Shown: positions 6,784 through 16,797, numbered from the stretch's first letter. The stretch is 64,000 bases of DNA from Bifidobacterium colobi (GCF_018555455.1 NZ_JAFEJU010000008.1:1-64000); one strand, 5' to 3'. The notes: a model not told the origin generated them from the letters alone. Translations and numbers: made by a program.

Positions 6784-9700
6784 TTACCGTTCCAGTTTCT
6801 GACTGATGACGGCGGTCACGCCGTCGGCGCGCATGGTCACACCGTAGAGCGCGTCCGCAATGGACATCGTACGCTGCTGATGGGTGATGACGATAAGCTG
6901 CGCATGCGTACGCAGCTCGTTCAACGCGTTGATCAGCCTCGTGAGGTTCACATCATCCAATGCGGCCTCAACCTCATCCATCACATAGAACGGACTGGGG
7001 CGCGCAGTGAAGATGGCGAACAGCAGGGCCAACGCGGTCAGCGACCGCTCCCCGCCGGAGAGCAAGCTCAGCTGCTTGACGCGCTTCCCGGCAGGACTTG
7101 CCTCCACCAGCACTCCGGTGGTCAACAGATCATCGGGATTCTCCAAGCGCAGCCGACCCGTACCTCCGGGGAACAGCGTGGCGAACACCTGTTGGAACGC
7201 TTTGGCCGTATCCTCGAACGCAGCTTTAAACACCGTGACCATCGTGGAATCCAAGTCTTTGATGAGCTGCATCAGGTCATCGCGGGACTTGACCACATCG
7301 TTGCGTTGATCGTTGAGATACTTATTGCGTTCCTCAAGCGCCTCGTATTCCTCGGTGGCCAGCGGGTTCACTTTACCGAGCGCCGCAAGGTCACGGCGTG
7401 CCTTGTCCAATCGCTTCTTCTGCTCGGCGCGGTTGTAGGGCACGGTCTGGAAGCGTTGTGGTCGGCTGGAATCCTCCTCTGCCGCGCCACCTGCCAAATC
7501 CTGTGCATCATCCTGCGCATCAACCGGAATCGGGTTGCCATCATCATCCAGTACCGGCACCGGCTGGTCGGGTCCGTAGTCGCGGACCAGGTCCTCCAGC
7601 GTCAGTCCCAGTTCATCGGACACTTTCTGCATCAATTGGCCGGCTTCAGTGGCTAATCGTTCGCGGTTCACGTCCAATGCATGTTCGCGGGCCGTCAAAT
7701 CAGTGACTTCAGGTTCGATGGCATTGCGCTGGGAACGCAAGGACTTCAGCATGGCATCATGTCCCGATGCCTCCTCCTGCATGCGATCGCGGTCTTCGGC
7801 GACGCGTTCGAGCTCCTGCTGCACCATCGCCGCCACGTCACGCGCATCCTGTGCCACGGCCTGAAGATGCTGGGCTTGAGCGCGCCGCCGAGTATTCAAT
7901 GCTTCAACACGGGCACGCCGTTCTTCGGCCTCCTTGGCGTTATCACGCAATAAGCCGGCTTGACGATGCAGCGAGTCAGCTTTGCGTGAGGCCTCAGTCC
8001 ATGCGATTTTCGCGGTGACTTCACGCTCGCGCAATTGATTCAGCGATTGTTCCAACGATTGTTCGCGCGCCTCGAGATCATCGAAATGATCTTGCGTGGA
8101 ACTTGATTGCTGCGCCGAGGCCAAAGCCTCCTGCAAATCATCCAGCTTGAATTGATGGGTCTGCCGCTGATCATCATTGTCTGCAACGCGCTGCTTCAGC
8201 TGCTCCAGTTGTCGGTTAAGCGAGGTAACGCGATCGCTCGCCGACTGCAGTGCTTTACGCGCCTGTTGCGCTTTGAGCGTGAGCTCAGTGCGCTTGGCGG
8301 ATTCCTGGTCCACCACACGTGCGGCTGCATCCCGTGCCCGTCTGGCCTGATCCACCTTTTCGCCGGCCTGCTGCTCTTCAACGGTCAATTGCTTCACCTT
8401 CGCCAACGCTTTGTCGCGGCGCGCGGCCAGCGCCAAATCCGATTGGGATAGCGACGAGCCACCTGACGCGGAAATGCCGCGGCAGAACAGCTGACCATCC
8501 TGGGTGACCGCTTGCATAGCCGCATGGGATTCCACATAGCGTTGCGCCTGTTCAGCATCATCAGCGCATGCCGTACCGTCCAACAGCGACTGCACTGCGG
8601 CGACCACGGATTGCACCTGCGAAGCATCCGCTGCCTGAGGATTGGCCTCAACCAGCGTGGACAGCCAGCGAATGCCGTGCGCAGCCGAATCATCCGCAGT
8701 CATCAAGGTGCTTGAGTGTTCCGTCTTCGCATCACTTACCGGCGATGCCGCGATGACCACGGCCTTACCGAGCTTGTCTTCACGCGCGCGCTGCAATGCA
8801 TGCATCATCTGCTGCGGCTGCGCAACCACGATGGCCCCCGCGAACTGTCCTAACGCATGGGCCACAGCTTCCTCCCAGCCGTCGGCAACATGGATGAAAT
8901 CGGTCAAATGACCGAGTACGTTCACCGCAGCATCATGTTCCAACGCACTTGACGCGTTGCGGCTATCCAGCGTATCCGCCAGCGCGTCCGCTTTGGCGTT
9001 CAACGAGATGATCTGAGATTGCAGTTCACGCTGCGCATCCGTCAATGCTCCCAATTGCTCCCGGCATTGCGCCAGATGCTCACGGGCAGCATCCAAAGCC
9101 GCACCCTGATCGTCCGCAATCGCTTCGGATTCATGCTCCAGTGTTGCCACCTGTCGTTGCGCATCAGCATAGTGCTGCGCCACCGATGCCTGCTGCGCCT
9201 CGTAATCCTTACTACGACCGTCCGCCAGTGCTATTGCCGACTCTTCGCGCGCAATCAGCTCACGAAGCCGGGCGATAGTGGAATCCCGCTCCTGCGCTGT
9301 TTTGCGCAGTTCAGTCAACGTTTGGCGAACCGATGCCAGTTGTTTCTCGGTGTTGGCACGAGTCTCGGTGGCTTTATCGAAAGCGATGCGCGCATCGGCC
9401 ACGGTTGCCGATTGTTCCTTGGCTTGTTGCTCCAATTCCGCGGCACGCGCGTTCAGCATGCTTGGATCCTCACCGACATTGCTGACGATGCTTCCCAGCG
9501 TGGAATGGGCACGCTCATCGGCAAGCTGGGCTACGGACAGCAATCGTTCCCGCGTTTGCGAATAATCATGCCAATACTGATTGGCTTTGGCGATGGCCGG
9601 ACTGGATTCGGAGCTCAACGCTTCAACCTGTTCGATGCGAACCTTCACTTGGGCGAGCTCGCGCTGGGCTGCGGTCAGTTTGGCACGCACCTCACCGAGC

Positions 9701-10440
9701 TCCTTGCGTACGGTTTCGCGCTGAAGCATGGACTGCTGCGCATCTTCGGCATACAATCGCGCCTGCGCATCACGAACGGTCACCTGAATCGCATCCGCTC
9801 GCCGGGAGATGCGCGCCTGCCTGCCAAGCGGACCCAATTGACGATGCAATTCCCGGAGCAGATCATCCAACCGGTTCAGATTCGACTCGGTATTGGCGAG
9901 CTTGCGCAACGCGCGCTCCTTGCGCTTGCGATGCTTCAAAATACCGGCGGCTTCCTCGATGAACGCACGGTGTCCGGACGGATCGGCCTTGAGAATCGCA
10001 TCCAATCGACCTTGGCCCACAATCACATGCATCTGCTGGCCAAGACCCGTATCGGAGAGCAGCTCCTGAATATCCAGTAGGCGGCAGGCGGAACCGTTGA
10101 TGGCATATTCCGAGCCGCCATTGCGGAAGATCGTGCGGGAAATGGTGACTTCCGTGTAATCGATATCCAAGGTGTGGTCGGAGTTATCGATGGTCAGGCT
10201 CACCTGCGCTCGACCCAAAGGCGGTCTGGAGGACGTGCCGGCGAAAATCACGTCCTCCATCGAGGTGCCTCTCAGGTTTTTGGCACCCTGCTCACCCATA
10301 ACCCAGGTCAAGGCATCGACGATATTCGACTTGCCTGACCCGTTCGGACCTACGACCGCGGTAATCCCAGGCTCGAACCGCAAAGTGGTGGCCGAGGCGA
10401 AGGATTTGAAACCGCGGAGGGTGAGCTCTTTCAAATACAT
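6784..10440 (-). CDS. smc: Chromosome segregation ATPase Smc
   Basis: Smc condenses and segregates the chromosome together with ScpA/ScpB. The 1218-residue protein has the Walker A loop GPNGSGKSNIVDAL at 31-44, long coiled coils rich in Ala, Gln, Arg and Glu, a hinge domain in the middle (about 505-660), a second coiled coil, the signature LSGGERSLTALALLF and a Walker B ending VMDEVEAALDD near the C-terminus. Length and domain order are those of full bacterial Smc. The region between the second coil and the ATPase head carries an acidic insertion around 1015-1050. It lies 67 bases after folC, with a hairpin (accgaccg...cggtcggt) in the gap. Confidence 0.97.
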   Translation of the reverse strand: MYLKELTLRGFKSFASATTLRFEPGITAVVGPNGSGKSNIVDALTWVMGEQGAKNLRGTSMEDVIFAGTSSRPPLGRAQVSLTIDNSDHTLDIDYTEVTISRTIFRNGGSEYAINGSACRLLDIQELLSDTGLGQQMHVIVGQGRLDAILKADPSGHRAFIEEAAGILKHRKRKERALRKLANTESNLNRLDDLLRELHRQLGPLGRQARISRRADAIQVTVRDAQARLYAEDAQQSMLQRETVRKELGEVRAKLTAAQRELAQVKVRIEQVEALSSESSPAIAKANQYWHDYSQTRERLLSVAQLADERAHSTLGSIVSNVGEDPSMLNARAAELEQQAKEQSATVADARIAFDKATETRANTEKQLASVRQTLTELRKTAQERDSTIARLRELIAREESAIALADGRSKDYEAQQASVAQHYADAQRQVATLEHESEAIADDQGAALDAAREHLAQCREQLGALTDAQRELQSQIISLNAKADALADTLDSRNASSALEHDAAVNVLGHLTDFIHVADGWEEAVAHALGQFAGAIVVAQPQQMMHALQRAREDKLGKAVVIAASPVSDAKTEHSSTLMTADDSAAHGIRWLSTLVEANPQAADASQVQSVVAAVQSLLDGTACADDAEQAQRYVESHAAMQAVTQDGQLFCRGISASGGSSLSQSDLALAARRDKALAKVKQLTVEEQQAGEKVDQARRARDAAARVVDQESAKRTELTLKAQQARKALQSASDRVTSLNRQLEQLKQRVADNDDQRQTHQFKLDDLQEALASAQQSSSTQDHFDDLEAREQSLEQSLNQLREREVTAKIAWTEASRKADSLHRQAGLLRDNAKEAEERRARVEALNTRRRAQAQHLQAVAQDARDVAAMVQQELERVAEDRDRMQEEASGHDAMLKSLRSQRNAIEPEVTDLTAREHALDVNRERLATEAGQLMQKVSDELGLTLEDLVRDYGPDQPVPVLDDDGNPIPVDAQDDAQDLAGGAAEEDSSRPQRFQTVPYNRAEQKKRLDKARRDLAALGKVNPLATEEYEALEERNKYLNDQRNDVVKSRDDLMQLIKDLDSTMVTVFKAAFEDTAKAFQQVFATLFPGGTGRLRLENPDDLLTTGVLVEASPAGKRVKQLSLLSGGERSLTALALLFAIFTARPSPFYVMDEVEAALDDVNLTRLINALNELRTHAQLIVITHQQRTMSIADALYGVTMRADGVTAVISQKLER

Positions 10441-10507
10441 GGCTGAAAGTCGTCCCTTACCTTATTGCGCTTGGCAACCGACCGATAAGCGGCCGGTCGG
10501 TCAACGG

Positions 10508-12130
10508 TCAGTCCTGCGTGGAGTCCGTATCATCCGCGGCATCCGCATTGCCCGTACCGGTATCGGAGGATGCGGATTTGCCGAGACCCAGCACGTCGAA
10601 CACGTCGAAATCATCCGGGCTCACCTGATCGTCGAGCGTATCGGCAGCCTCATCGGCAGCCTCACTTGCCTGCTGATCCGGCGAAGCCTCCGAATCGTCA
10701 GGCTCGACCACCGGCTGATGGATGTTCATGGCCTGCTTCATGGTGGGGCTTGCATGCTCTTCAAGCATGGTGCGGGCATCACCGGCGGTCACGAAGCTGC
10801 CGCAAATCAGCACACCATGGCCATAGCCCACGCCCAGCTCGTCTTCGGCATCGACCATGTTGACGGCGGTCTGGATGGCGTCCGGCAGGTTCGGCTCCTT
10901 GATCACGCGATCGCGGCCGAACACATCCACAGCGATCTTCTCCAGATCATCGGCGGACATCACACGGTCACGCCAAGAATTCTCAGTCACCACCACGGAG
11001 CTCAGAATAGGTTCCAGCACGCCCAGGTATTCCTCGACCTGCTTATCACGCATCATGGCGACCACACCGACCAGCTGCTGGAAATCGTAGCTTTCCTCAA
11101 TGGCCTTGCGCAGGGCCTCAGCGGCATTCACATTATGGCCGCCATCCAGAATGATGGTTGGCGAGGTGCGAATCTGCTCGATACGACCCGGAATCTTAAC
11201 CGAGCTCAACGCTTCGGCCACCAAATCACCATCCAGAGGACCATTCACCGGAATCACCACTTCAGCGGCTGCGAGCGCTGCGAGCGCATTGTGTGCCTGA
11301 TGCTCGCCGAACTTGGCAATCGGCACGCCTTCGTACGTGCCGTTCGGCGTGGTCAGCGTGGCCACTTGGCCGCCGACTGCCGGCATACGGTCGGTAACGG
11401 TCATCTCGTAGCCATCGCGAACCAGTGTGGCATGGTTACAGGCTGCCGCCTCCTCGATAATCGGCATAACCGCTTCTTCATGCGGCTGCGGGCCGATGAT
11501 TGCAGTGCAGTTGGGCTTGATGATGCCGACCTTCTCGCCGGCGATCTTCTCGACCGTGTCTCCCAGCCACTGCATGTGGTCCATGTCCACCGGACCGATG
11601 ATGGCGGCATCGGCATTAATCACATTGGTAGCATCCCATGCGCCGCCCATGCCAACTTCGACGATGGCCACATCCACCGGCGCGTCGGCGAACTTCCAGA
11701 TGGCCATGGCGGTGAGCACTTCGAAGAAGCTCATCTTCGGCTTGCCCTGCTCCTCCATCTTGGCATCCACGAGCGCCACCAGATCCTTGGTCTGATCCCA
11801 GATATCGATGAAGTCATCGTCGGAGAGCTGCTGGCCATCGATGCAAATACGCTCATTGATGCGCTCCAAATGCGGGGACGTGTACAGACCGGTGCGCATG
11901 CCGTACGCACGGCAGATGGCTTCAGCCATGCGCGCAGTGGACCCCTTGCCATTGGTGCCGGTCACATGAATCACACGGAACGACTGCTCGGGGTGACCCA
12001 ACAGGTCGAGCATCAGATTCATGCGGTCCAAGTCGAGGTTCGTGGTGTTATGCTCCGGCGGACGGCTCATAATATCCAGCTCAACGTCCCTCATCGTCTC
12101 ATTGTTCCTGTTCGGATGCTCGAATGACAT
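10508..12130 (-). CDS. folC: Folylpolyglutamate synthase / dihydrofolate synthase
   Basis: The enzyme ligates glutamate to dihydropteroate and folates using ATP in the cytoplasm. Markers are the P-loop HVTGTNGKGSTAR near residue 57, the GLYTSPHLERINERI segment, EVGMGGAWDATN, the GPVDMDHMQWLG segment and the ILDGGHNVNAA segment of the C-terminal Mur-like domain. The start at 12130 is favoured over the in-frame ATG at 12136 because GGAGG sits six bases before it. The last 70 residues are an acidic, low-complexity tail (many Asp, Glu, Ala) beyond the usual FolC end. It is the first gene of a leftward folC-smc-femAB group. Confidence 0.94.
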   Translation of the reverse strand: MSFEHPNRNNETMRDVELDIMSRPPEHNTTNLDLDRMNLMLDLLGHPEQSFRVIHVTGTNGKGSTARMAEAICRAYGMRTGLYTSPHLERINERICIDGQQLSDDDFIDIWDQTKDLVALVDAKMEEQGKPKMSFFEVLTAMAIWKFADAPVDVAIVEVGMGGAWDATNVINADAAIIGPVDMDHMQWLGDTVEKIAGEKVGIIKPNCTAIIGPQPHEEAVMPIIEEAAACNHATLVRDGYEMTVTDRMPAVGGQVATLTTPNGTYEGVPIAKFGEHQAHNALAALAAAEVVIPVNGPLDGDLVAEALSSVKIPGRIEQIRTSPTIILDGGHNVNAAEALRKAIEESYDFQQLVGVVAMMRDKQVEEYLGVLEPILSSVVVTENSWRDRVMSADDLEKIAVDVFGRDRVIKEPNLPDAIQTAVNMVDAEDELGVGYGHGVLICGSFVTAGDARTMLEEHASPTMKQAMNIHQPVVEPDDSEASPDQQASEAADEAADTLDDQVSPDDFDVFDVLGLGKSASSDTGTGNADAADDTDSTQD

Positions 12131-13218
12131 GCCCATCCTCCATCTCTCAATTCTTCTACGCGTCGCACGCCCAGCTCAGCACCAGCCGTCATCCAGCTCG
12201 CAACAGAGCATCGTCCCTGTTCATCCTTGACTCAGTTCAGAGCACCTCTGTACCCGTCCAAGCCAAATACGAACCTTCAAGCGAAAACTCCCACCATAGT
12301 AATCGTCGGGGTCTATAGGCTGCGGCATTGCGCTTTATATTCCGCACTTGGTGAATTGTCGTTCCGCTTCTTACCTGCCGTGCTTAATCTCAGTTATGCA
12401 CCTGTATCAGAGTGTGTTATTGGACCTCCGCCATACCAGCGCCATTCCCAACCTCTGGCCTGTCGACCTTCACCACGTAGCCACCACGTAGCCGGGGAAT
12501 CAACTCAGCCTGTGGCCGAGTCCTTCCGGAAAGGTTAAGACCTCCTCTATAGCGAAAGCGAAGGCGTTCGAGCACGCATTGCCCGTCGTACATCACTGAA
12601 ATGCCTCATCGAAGTCATACGGCCACCATTTATGGCATGGCATCGCTAAGACATTGCTTAATGATGGGATTACTCCAAAGTATGCCCATACACCTTCACT
12701 GAGCTGTTTCAGAGATGGAATAATGCCATTACTTGCCCAGTTGGCATCATCAATCATGCCTCAGCGTAGTCTCCCGGCCAGTCACTGGCACTCCAGCATC
12801 AGAGCACAGCCCCACTACAACCAAAATTCATCCCATAAGCCTTTTGCGGTCATCTCACGACAATATCCAAAGCCCCGTATTGAAGTCATCGCATTAGCAT
12901 TTGTCCAAACGGCTTCAGCACAAAGACGCCAAGTACCATTATCGTGCCCAGCGGACTTCAATCAGATTCTTCATCTACACTCCAGCGTAGTCAAAACTTC
13001 ATCACATGGCACGACTACTTCAATGAAACATGTGTTCCATGTATTGGCATATGCCTTCTGAACCACTGCCCAGTGTGGATAACCCACATACAACACCGCC
13101 CTGGGTGGAAACTCGATATTTCAATGGTTTTCAGGCCATCCCAATCCTAAGGGCAAGTTCGAACCACATCATTCAAATTCCGGCCTCTCACCCGGCCGGT
13201 TTCTCTACCGTTGATGGC
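12131..13218. other. Gene-poor stretch of about 1.1 kb
   Basis: I find no gene I can support here. Base composition looks lower in GC than the flanks, and the open frames present have no recognisable motif or ribosome site. A small tandem repeat (caccacgtagc twice) lies near 12472-12494, and a GC-rich inverted repeat (ccggcc/ggccgg) lies near 13182-13200, shortly before the next gene. The stretch could be decayed coding sequence or a long leader. Confidence 0.5.
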
Positions 13219-14199
13219 ATGAAAACACATAAAGCAATTGCCCAAATTCTTCATGAAGCCCAAAGCGAACAGCGCTGCGCCTATTCTAAGGTGCCTTCAG
13301 AGCAACTCGCGCTCCAGCGGCGCGCTCAGGCCGGCGAACTCATCAACACCTACCGTGGTTCACCATCGTTATATGCAGAACAACGGTATTGGAATACGCT
13401 AACCCCACCTGATCAAACACTGCATATCGCAAAGGCTCTTGCGGTAGCTCACCCAAAATGGATTTTCGGAGGATTGGTTGCAGCCAGCGCATACGGCTTC
13501 GAACATCAATGGTGTCTCCACGATGGTTCAGTGTCTGTTATGACACAGAACCACGGAAGCGAGCAACGCCACTCGCAATTACGACGCGTATACATGCCGC
13601 AGGCTTCTTCTTTAGCAGTACACGATTCAACGTCTGGATTATTGCTCATGCCTCCAGCACATACACTCATCGAATGCGCGCGCACCTACGATTTTCGCTT
13701 TGCACTACCATTTTTCGATTCTGCGTTTGCGAAAGGGGTTTCGACAGAGCAAATCCTCACCGCATGCAGTACTCTGCGCACTGACTGCACACCTGTTTTC
13801 CGACTGTTGCAACATACGAATCCGCACAGTGAGAATGGTGGCGAATCCCTGATGCGCGGCACAATCTATGAAGAACAATTTGTAATGCCGCAGATTCAAG
13901 TCCCCGTCAAAGATCCGCAAACCGGCGCAGCTTATCGCGTGGATTTCGTATGGCGATTGAATGATGGCCGCATTGTGGTAGCCGAGTACGACGGTACCGA
14001 AAAATACGTCAACCCCAATATGACCGATAACCGAAGCATTCAACAAGTGGTTGCTAAAGAACGTGAACGAGATGCAGGTTTACAACGAGCAGGAGCCAAC
14101 GAGGTGGTTCATCTGACTTTTTCTGAAGTGTATGAGAAAACTCCTTTACGCATCAAACTGCTGAAAGCCGGAATTCCTCTACGGGGCGACGGCGCATAA
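13219..14199 (+). CDS. Unknown protein with AbiEi-like N-terminus and nuclease-like C-terminus
   Basis: The 326-residue protein is not assigned a function. Its first half (RRAQAGELINTYRGSPSLYA...YWNTL near 35-60, then WIFGGLVAASAYGF near 84) resembles the winged-helix and following part of AbiEi-type antitoxin-like proteins common in actinobacteria. The C-terminal part (YRVDFVWRLNDGRIVVAEYDG near 240-260) has the D...ExD spacing of restriction-endonuclease-like or DUF559-type folds. Similar proteins are sometimes labelled CTP synthase, which the sequence does not support. The start at 13219 is a guess, since the frame is open upstream to 13030 and no ribosome site is clear. It stands alone and no toxin partner is visible. 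Confidence 0.6.
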   Translation: MKTHKAIAQILHEAQSEQRCAYSKVPSEQLALQRRAQAGELINTYRGSPSLYAEQRYWNTLTPPDQTLHIAKALAVAHPKWIFGGLVAASAYGFEHQWCLHDGSVSVMTQNHGSEQRHSQLRRVYMPQASSLAVHDSTSGLLLMPPAHTLIECARTYDFRFALPFFDSAFAKGVSTEQILTACSTLRTDCTPVFRLLQHTNPHSENGGESLMRGTIYEEQFVMPQIQVPVKDPQTGAAYRVDFVWRLNDGRIVVAEYDGTEKYVNPNMTDNRSIQQVVAKERERDAGLQRAGANEVVHLTFSEVYEKTPLRIKLLKAGIPLRGDGA

Positions 14200-14376
14200 C
14201 AACTTACCGAAGCAACTGAAGTAACATCGGCACAATCGTAAAGGGATAAAGCGCCTATCTCGGGGGCTTCGCTTGAACACGATTCTGCATAAAAAACGTG
14301 AGCGACATGTGGCAAACGAATTCGAACGACTAGTATGGGAGCGGTAACATGAGACCTCTTTGTATAAGGAGTATCA

Positions 14377-15972
14377 ATGGGTGAGGTAGTCACCGCTAAG
14401 GATAAGGAATATGAGGCCGAGGAGCGCAAGAACGCCCCGGGCAGCGATCAGGCCATGAGCGACCGCGTGAACAATCGCTCGCTGCGCCCCCGTTCCGAGG
14501 CATTCAAGGATTTCATGAAGTCCGGCTGGGCCGATGATGAACCGGAAATCGAGCCGTTGGAATCCTCCAAGTTCACGCCGGCTCGTCTCGCCGCTCTGGG
14601 TAAGGCCTTCCCCGGTGAGCGTCTGGTGATTCCGGCCGGCCAGCCGAAGGTTCGCAACAATGATTGCGACTACATGTTCCGTCCGGATACCGCTTTCGCG
14701 TACTACACCGGTCTTGGTGTGGATTATGAGGCTGGCGCCGTGCTGGTGCTGAACCCGGTTGACCCTGATTCCGATGAGGCCAAGGCCGGCCAGACCCACA
14801 CGCCGGAACTGTTCGTGGCTCCACGTGCCGATAACTCCACCACCGACTTCTTCATGAACCCGCATTACGGCGAGTACTGGGTGGGCCCTCGTGCCGGTCT
14901 GAAGGAGATGACGGCTATGACCGGCATCGAGACGCATGACATCGCACAGCTTGCCGATGCGCTGAGCAAGGATGTCGGTTCCGAGGCCGGTGCCGTCCGC
15001 GTGCGCGTGATGCGTGAGACTGATCCGCAGATCACCTCGCTGGTTGAGTCCATTCGCGAGGCCAACGGCGCTGCTGACCCTGATAAGAACGCCGCTGCCG
15101 ACGACAAGCTGCACGAGTTCACGTCCGAAGCCCGCATGGTCAAGGATTCGTATGAGATCAATGAGATGCGCAAGGCCGTGGATGCCACCAAGCATGGTTT
15201 TGATCGCCTGCTGAGCACGCTGCCGGCCGCCATCGATAAGCCACGCTCCGAGCGTATTCTCGAAGGTGCCTTCAACGCGGTGTCTCGCGAACTCGGCAAC
15301 GCCGTTGGCTATGACTCCATCGTGGCTTCCGGCGCTCATGCCCCGATTCTGCACTGGATGCGCAACACCGGTGTGGTGAAGACCGGCGACATGCTGCTGG
15401 TGGATGCTGGCGTGGAGGTTGATTCCCTGTACACGGCCGACATCACCCGTACGTTCCCGACGAACGGCAAGTTCACCGACCTGCAGAAGCGCCTGTATCA
15501 GGCCGTGCTGGATTCCCAGCAGGCTGGTTTCGAAGCCGCCAAGCCGGGTGCCACGTATTCCGACATTCACCATGCTTGCATGCGTGTGATTGCCGAGCGT
15601 CTGCATGATTGGGGTCTGCTGCCGGTGAGCGTCGAGGAATCACTCTCCCCCGAAGGCCAGCAGCATCGCCGTTGGCTGGCATGTGGCGTGGCCCATCATC
15701 TGGGTCTTGACGTGCATGATTGCGCGCAGGCTCGCTTTGAGGCCTATCAGGGTGCTCCGATTCGCCCGGGCATGATCTTCACGATTGAGCCTGGCCTGTA
15801 CTTCCGTGAGGATGATCTGCTGATTCCGCCGGAGTACCGCGGCATCGGCATCCGCATTGAAGATGATGTGCTGATGACCGAGAACGGTCCGGAATGGATT
15901 TCGGCCGGCATTCCGAAGCAGATTGACGATGTGGAAGCCTGGATGGCCGATCGCGCCGCCGCTACTAAGTAA
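14377..15972 (+). CDS. pepP: Xaa-Pro aminopeptidase (M24B)
   Basis: A cytoplasmic metallopeptidase that removes the N-terminal residue before proline. The 531-residue protein has the aminopeptidase P N-terminal domain (NNDCDYMFRPDTAFAYYTGL near 94) and the pita-bread catalytic domain. Metal ligands are seen in LLVDAGVEVDSLYTADITRTF (two Asp), HHLGLDVHD (His), FTIEPGLYF (Glu) and GIRIEDDVL (Glu). AAGGAG precedes the ATG at 14377. It has a roughly 50-residue hydrophilic N-terminal extension compared with E. coli PepP. A terminator follows the gene. Confidence 0.94.
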   Translation: MGEVVTAKDKEYEAEERKNAPGSDQAMSDRVNNRSLRPRSEAFKDFMKSGWADDEPEIEPLESSKFTPARLAALGKAFPGERLVIPAGQPKVRNNDCDYMFRPDTAFAYYTGLGVDYEAGAVLVLNPVDPDSDEAKAGQTHTPELFVAPRADNSTTDFFMNPHYGEYWVGPRAGLKEMTAMTGIETHDIAQLADALSKDVGSEAGAVRVRVMRETDPQITSLVESIREANGAADPDKNAAADDKLHEFTSEARMVKDSYEINEMRKAVDATKHGFDRLLSTLPAAIDKPRSERILEGAFNAVSRELGNAVGYDSIVASGAHAPILHWMRNTGVVKTGDMLLVDAGVEVDSLYTADITRTFPTNGKFTDLQKRLYQAVLDSQQAGFEAAKPGATYSDIHHACMRVIAERLHDWGLLPVSVEESLSPEGQQHRRWLACGVAHHLGLDVHDCAQARFEAYQGAPIRPGMIFTIEPGLYFREDDLLIPPEYRGIGIRIEDDVLMTENGPEWISAGIPKQIDDVEAWMADRAAATK

Positions 15973-15982
15973 TTATTATTCC

Positions 15983-16005
15983 GGCTCCCCTCATTGAGGG
16001 GAGCC
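15983..16005. terminator. Terminator after pepP
   Basis: An 11-bp stem (ggctcccctca/tgaggggagcc) sits 11 bases after the pepP stop. T-rich sequence follows (attgttatag). Confidence 0.75.
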
Positions 16006-16030
16006 ATTGTTATAGAGGAGGGTTGCAGTC

Positions 16031-16177
16031 TTGCCAACACCGGAATTTGTACTCGAACTGCGTAAGAAAATCGGCCATGCTGAGCCGTCAAACGAACAGT
16101 CCAGTGGACTGTTCGTAGGCGAAGTGAGCGGCTGCACCACAAGCAGCCGCGAAGGATCATGGCCGAACGAAAGGTAA
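16031..16177 (+). pseudogene. Duplicated 5' end of the Nudix gene fused to a palindromic element
   Basis: A GAGGAGGG site precedes a TTG at 16031 that opens a 48-codon frame. Residues 2-16 (PTPEFVLELRKKIGH) are identical to residues 2-16 of the Nudix protein encoded just downstream. The frame then enters a palindromic element (AEPSNEQSSGLFVGEVSG) and ends at a TAA at 16175. I read this as the original Nudix start region, disrupted by an insertion with local duplication. It could still be translated as a short peptide or leader. No function is known. Confidence 0.6.
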
Positions 16178-16230
16178 GAACATGCCAACACCGGAATTTG
16201 TACTCGAACTGCGTAAGAAAATCGGCCATG
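16032..16230. repeat. 48-bp direct repeat flanking a 103-bp palindromic insertion
   Basis: Copies at 16032-16079 and 16183-16230 are identical over 48 bases. The 103-base insert holds two perfect hairpins: an 11-bp stem at 16093-16115 and an 8-bp stem at 16128-16135/16143-16150. The insert begins in gctgagccgt and has taggc after its first hairpin, as in the element at 158-237. Confidence 0.85.
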
Positions 16231-16703
16231 ATCTCCTGTGGCTCAACGGCGTAACTGGCTATGTGCTCAACGATCAGGGCCAGCTGTTGCTCGGCCGCCG
16301 TTCGGATACCGGCGAGTGGGCTATGGTCTATGGCATCAATGAGCCCGGCGAACAGCCTGCGGATACTGTGGTGCGCGAGATCAAGGAAGAGACCGGCGTG
16401 GATGCCATCGTCACCGATCTGGTAGCCGTGACCTCATCGAACAAGGTGCTGACCTATGCCAACGGCGACAACACCATGTATATGGATCATTCGTTCCTTT
16501 GCAAGGTAAAGCCCGGCGGTAATAGCGAACCATTCGTGGGCGACGAGGAAAGCCTCAACGTTGGATGGTTCGATTTGGACGCACTCCCCCAACCGCTTGC
16601 CGCGAGCACCGTGGAACGTCTGCAATTGTTCAACCGTTACTTCGAGAACAAGCGGCATGGCGACACGCACGCGCTGTTCGTCTTCGACGGTGTACAGCAC
16701 TAA
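16182..16703 (+). CDS. Nudix hydrolase
   Basis: The 173-residue protein carries a complete Nudix box, GX5EX7REUXEEXGU, at residues 51-73 (G51, E57, R65-E66, E69-E70, G72). Such enzymes cleave nucleoside diphosphates linked to another moiety with Mg2+, and the substrate here is unknown. The N-terminal helix and overall length fit the small ADP-ribose pyrophosphatase/MutT group. The ATG at 16182 is preceded by GAAAGG, which is supplied by the inserted element. The ancestral ribosome site GAGGAGGG now precedes the truncated copy 150 bases upstream. A terminator separates it from the convergent nagA. Confidence 0.9.
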   Translation: MPTPEFVLELRKKIGHDLLWLNGVTGYVLNDQGQLLLGRRSDTGEWAMVYGINEPGEQPADTVVREIKEETGVDAIVTDLVAVTSSNKVLTYANGDNTMYMDHSFLCKVKPGGNSEPFVGDEESLNVGWFDLDALPQPLAASTVERLQLFNRYFENKRHGDTHALFVFDGVQH

Positions 16704-16722
16704 TCCTCCGCGGTATAGAGCA

Positions 16723-16768
16723 AAGCCTCGGTAAGCACCTGTGATGAGCAAGGCACTTACCGAGGCTT
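16723..16768. terminator. Bidirectional terminator between Nudix gene and nagA
   Basis: A 13-bp perfect stem (16723-16735/16756-16768, aagcctcggtaag) has a 20-base loop and lies between two convergent genes. Confidence 0.75.
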
Positions 16769-16797
16769 CTTTGTATGTGACTCAGCAGTCTCAGGCA

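Noticed and set aside
10172..12127. A 651-codon open frame antisense to folC
   Set aside because: It is a mirror of folC codon structure, with no ribosome site, no domain and low-complexity His/Arg content. Long antisense frames are common in this GC-rich DNA.
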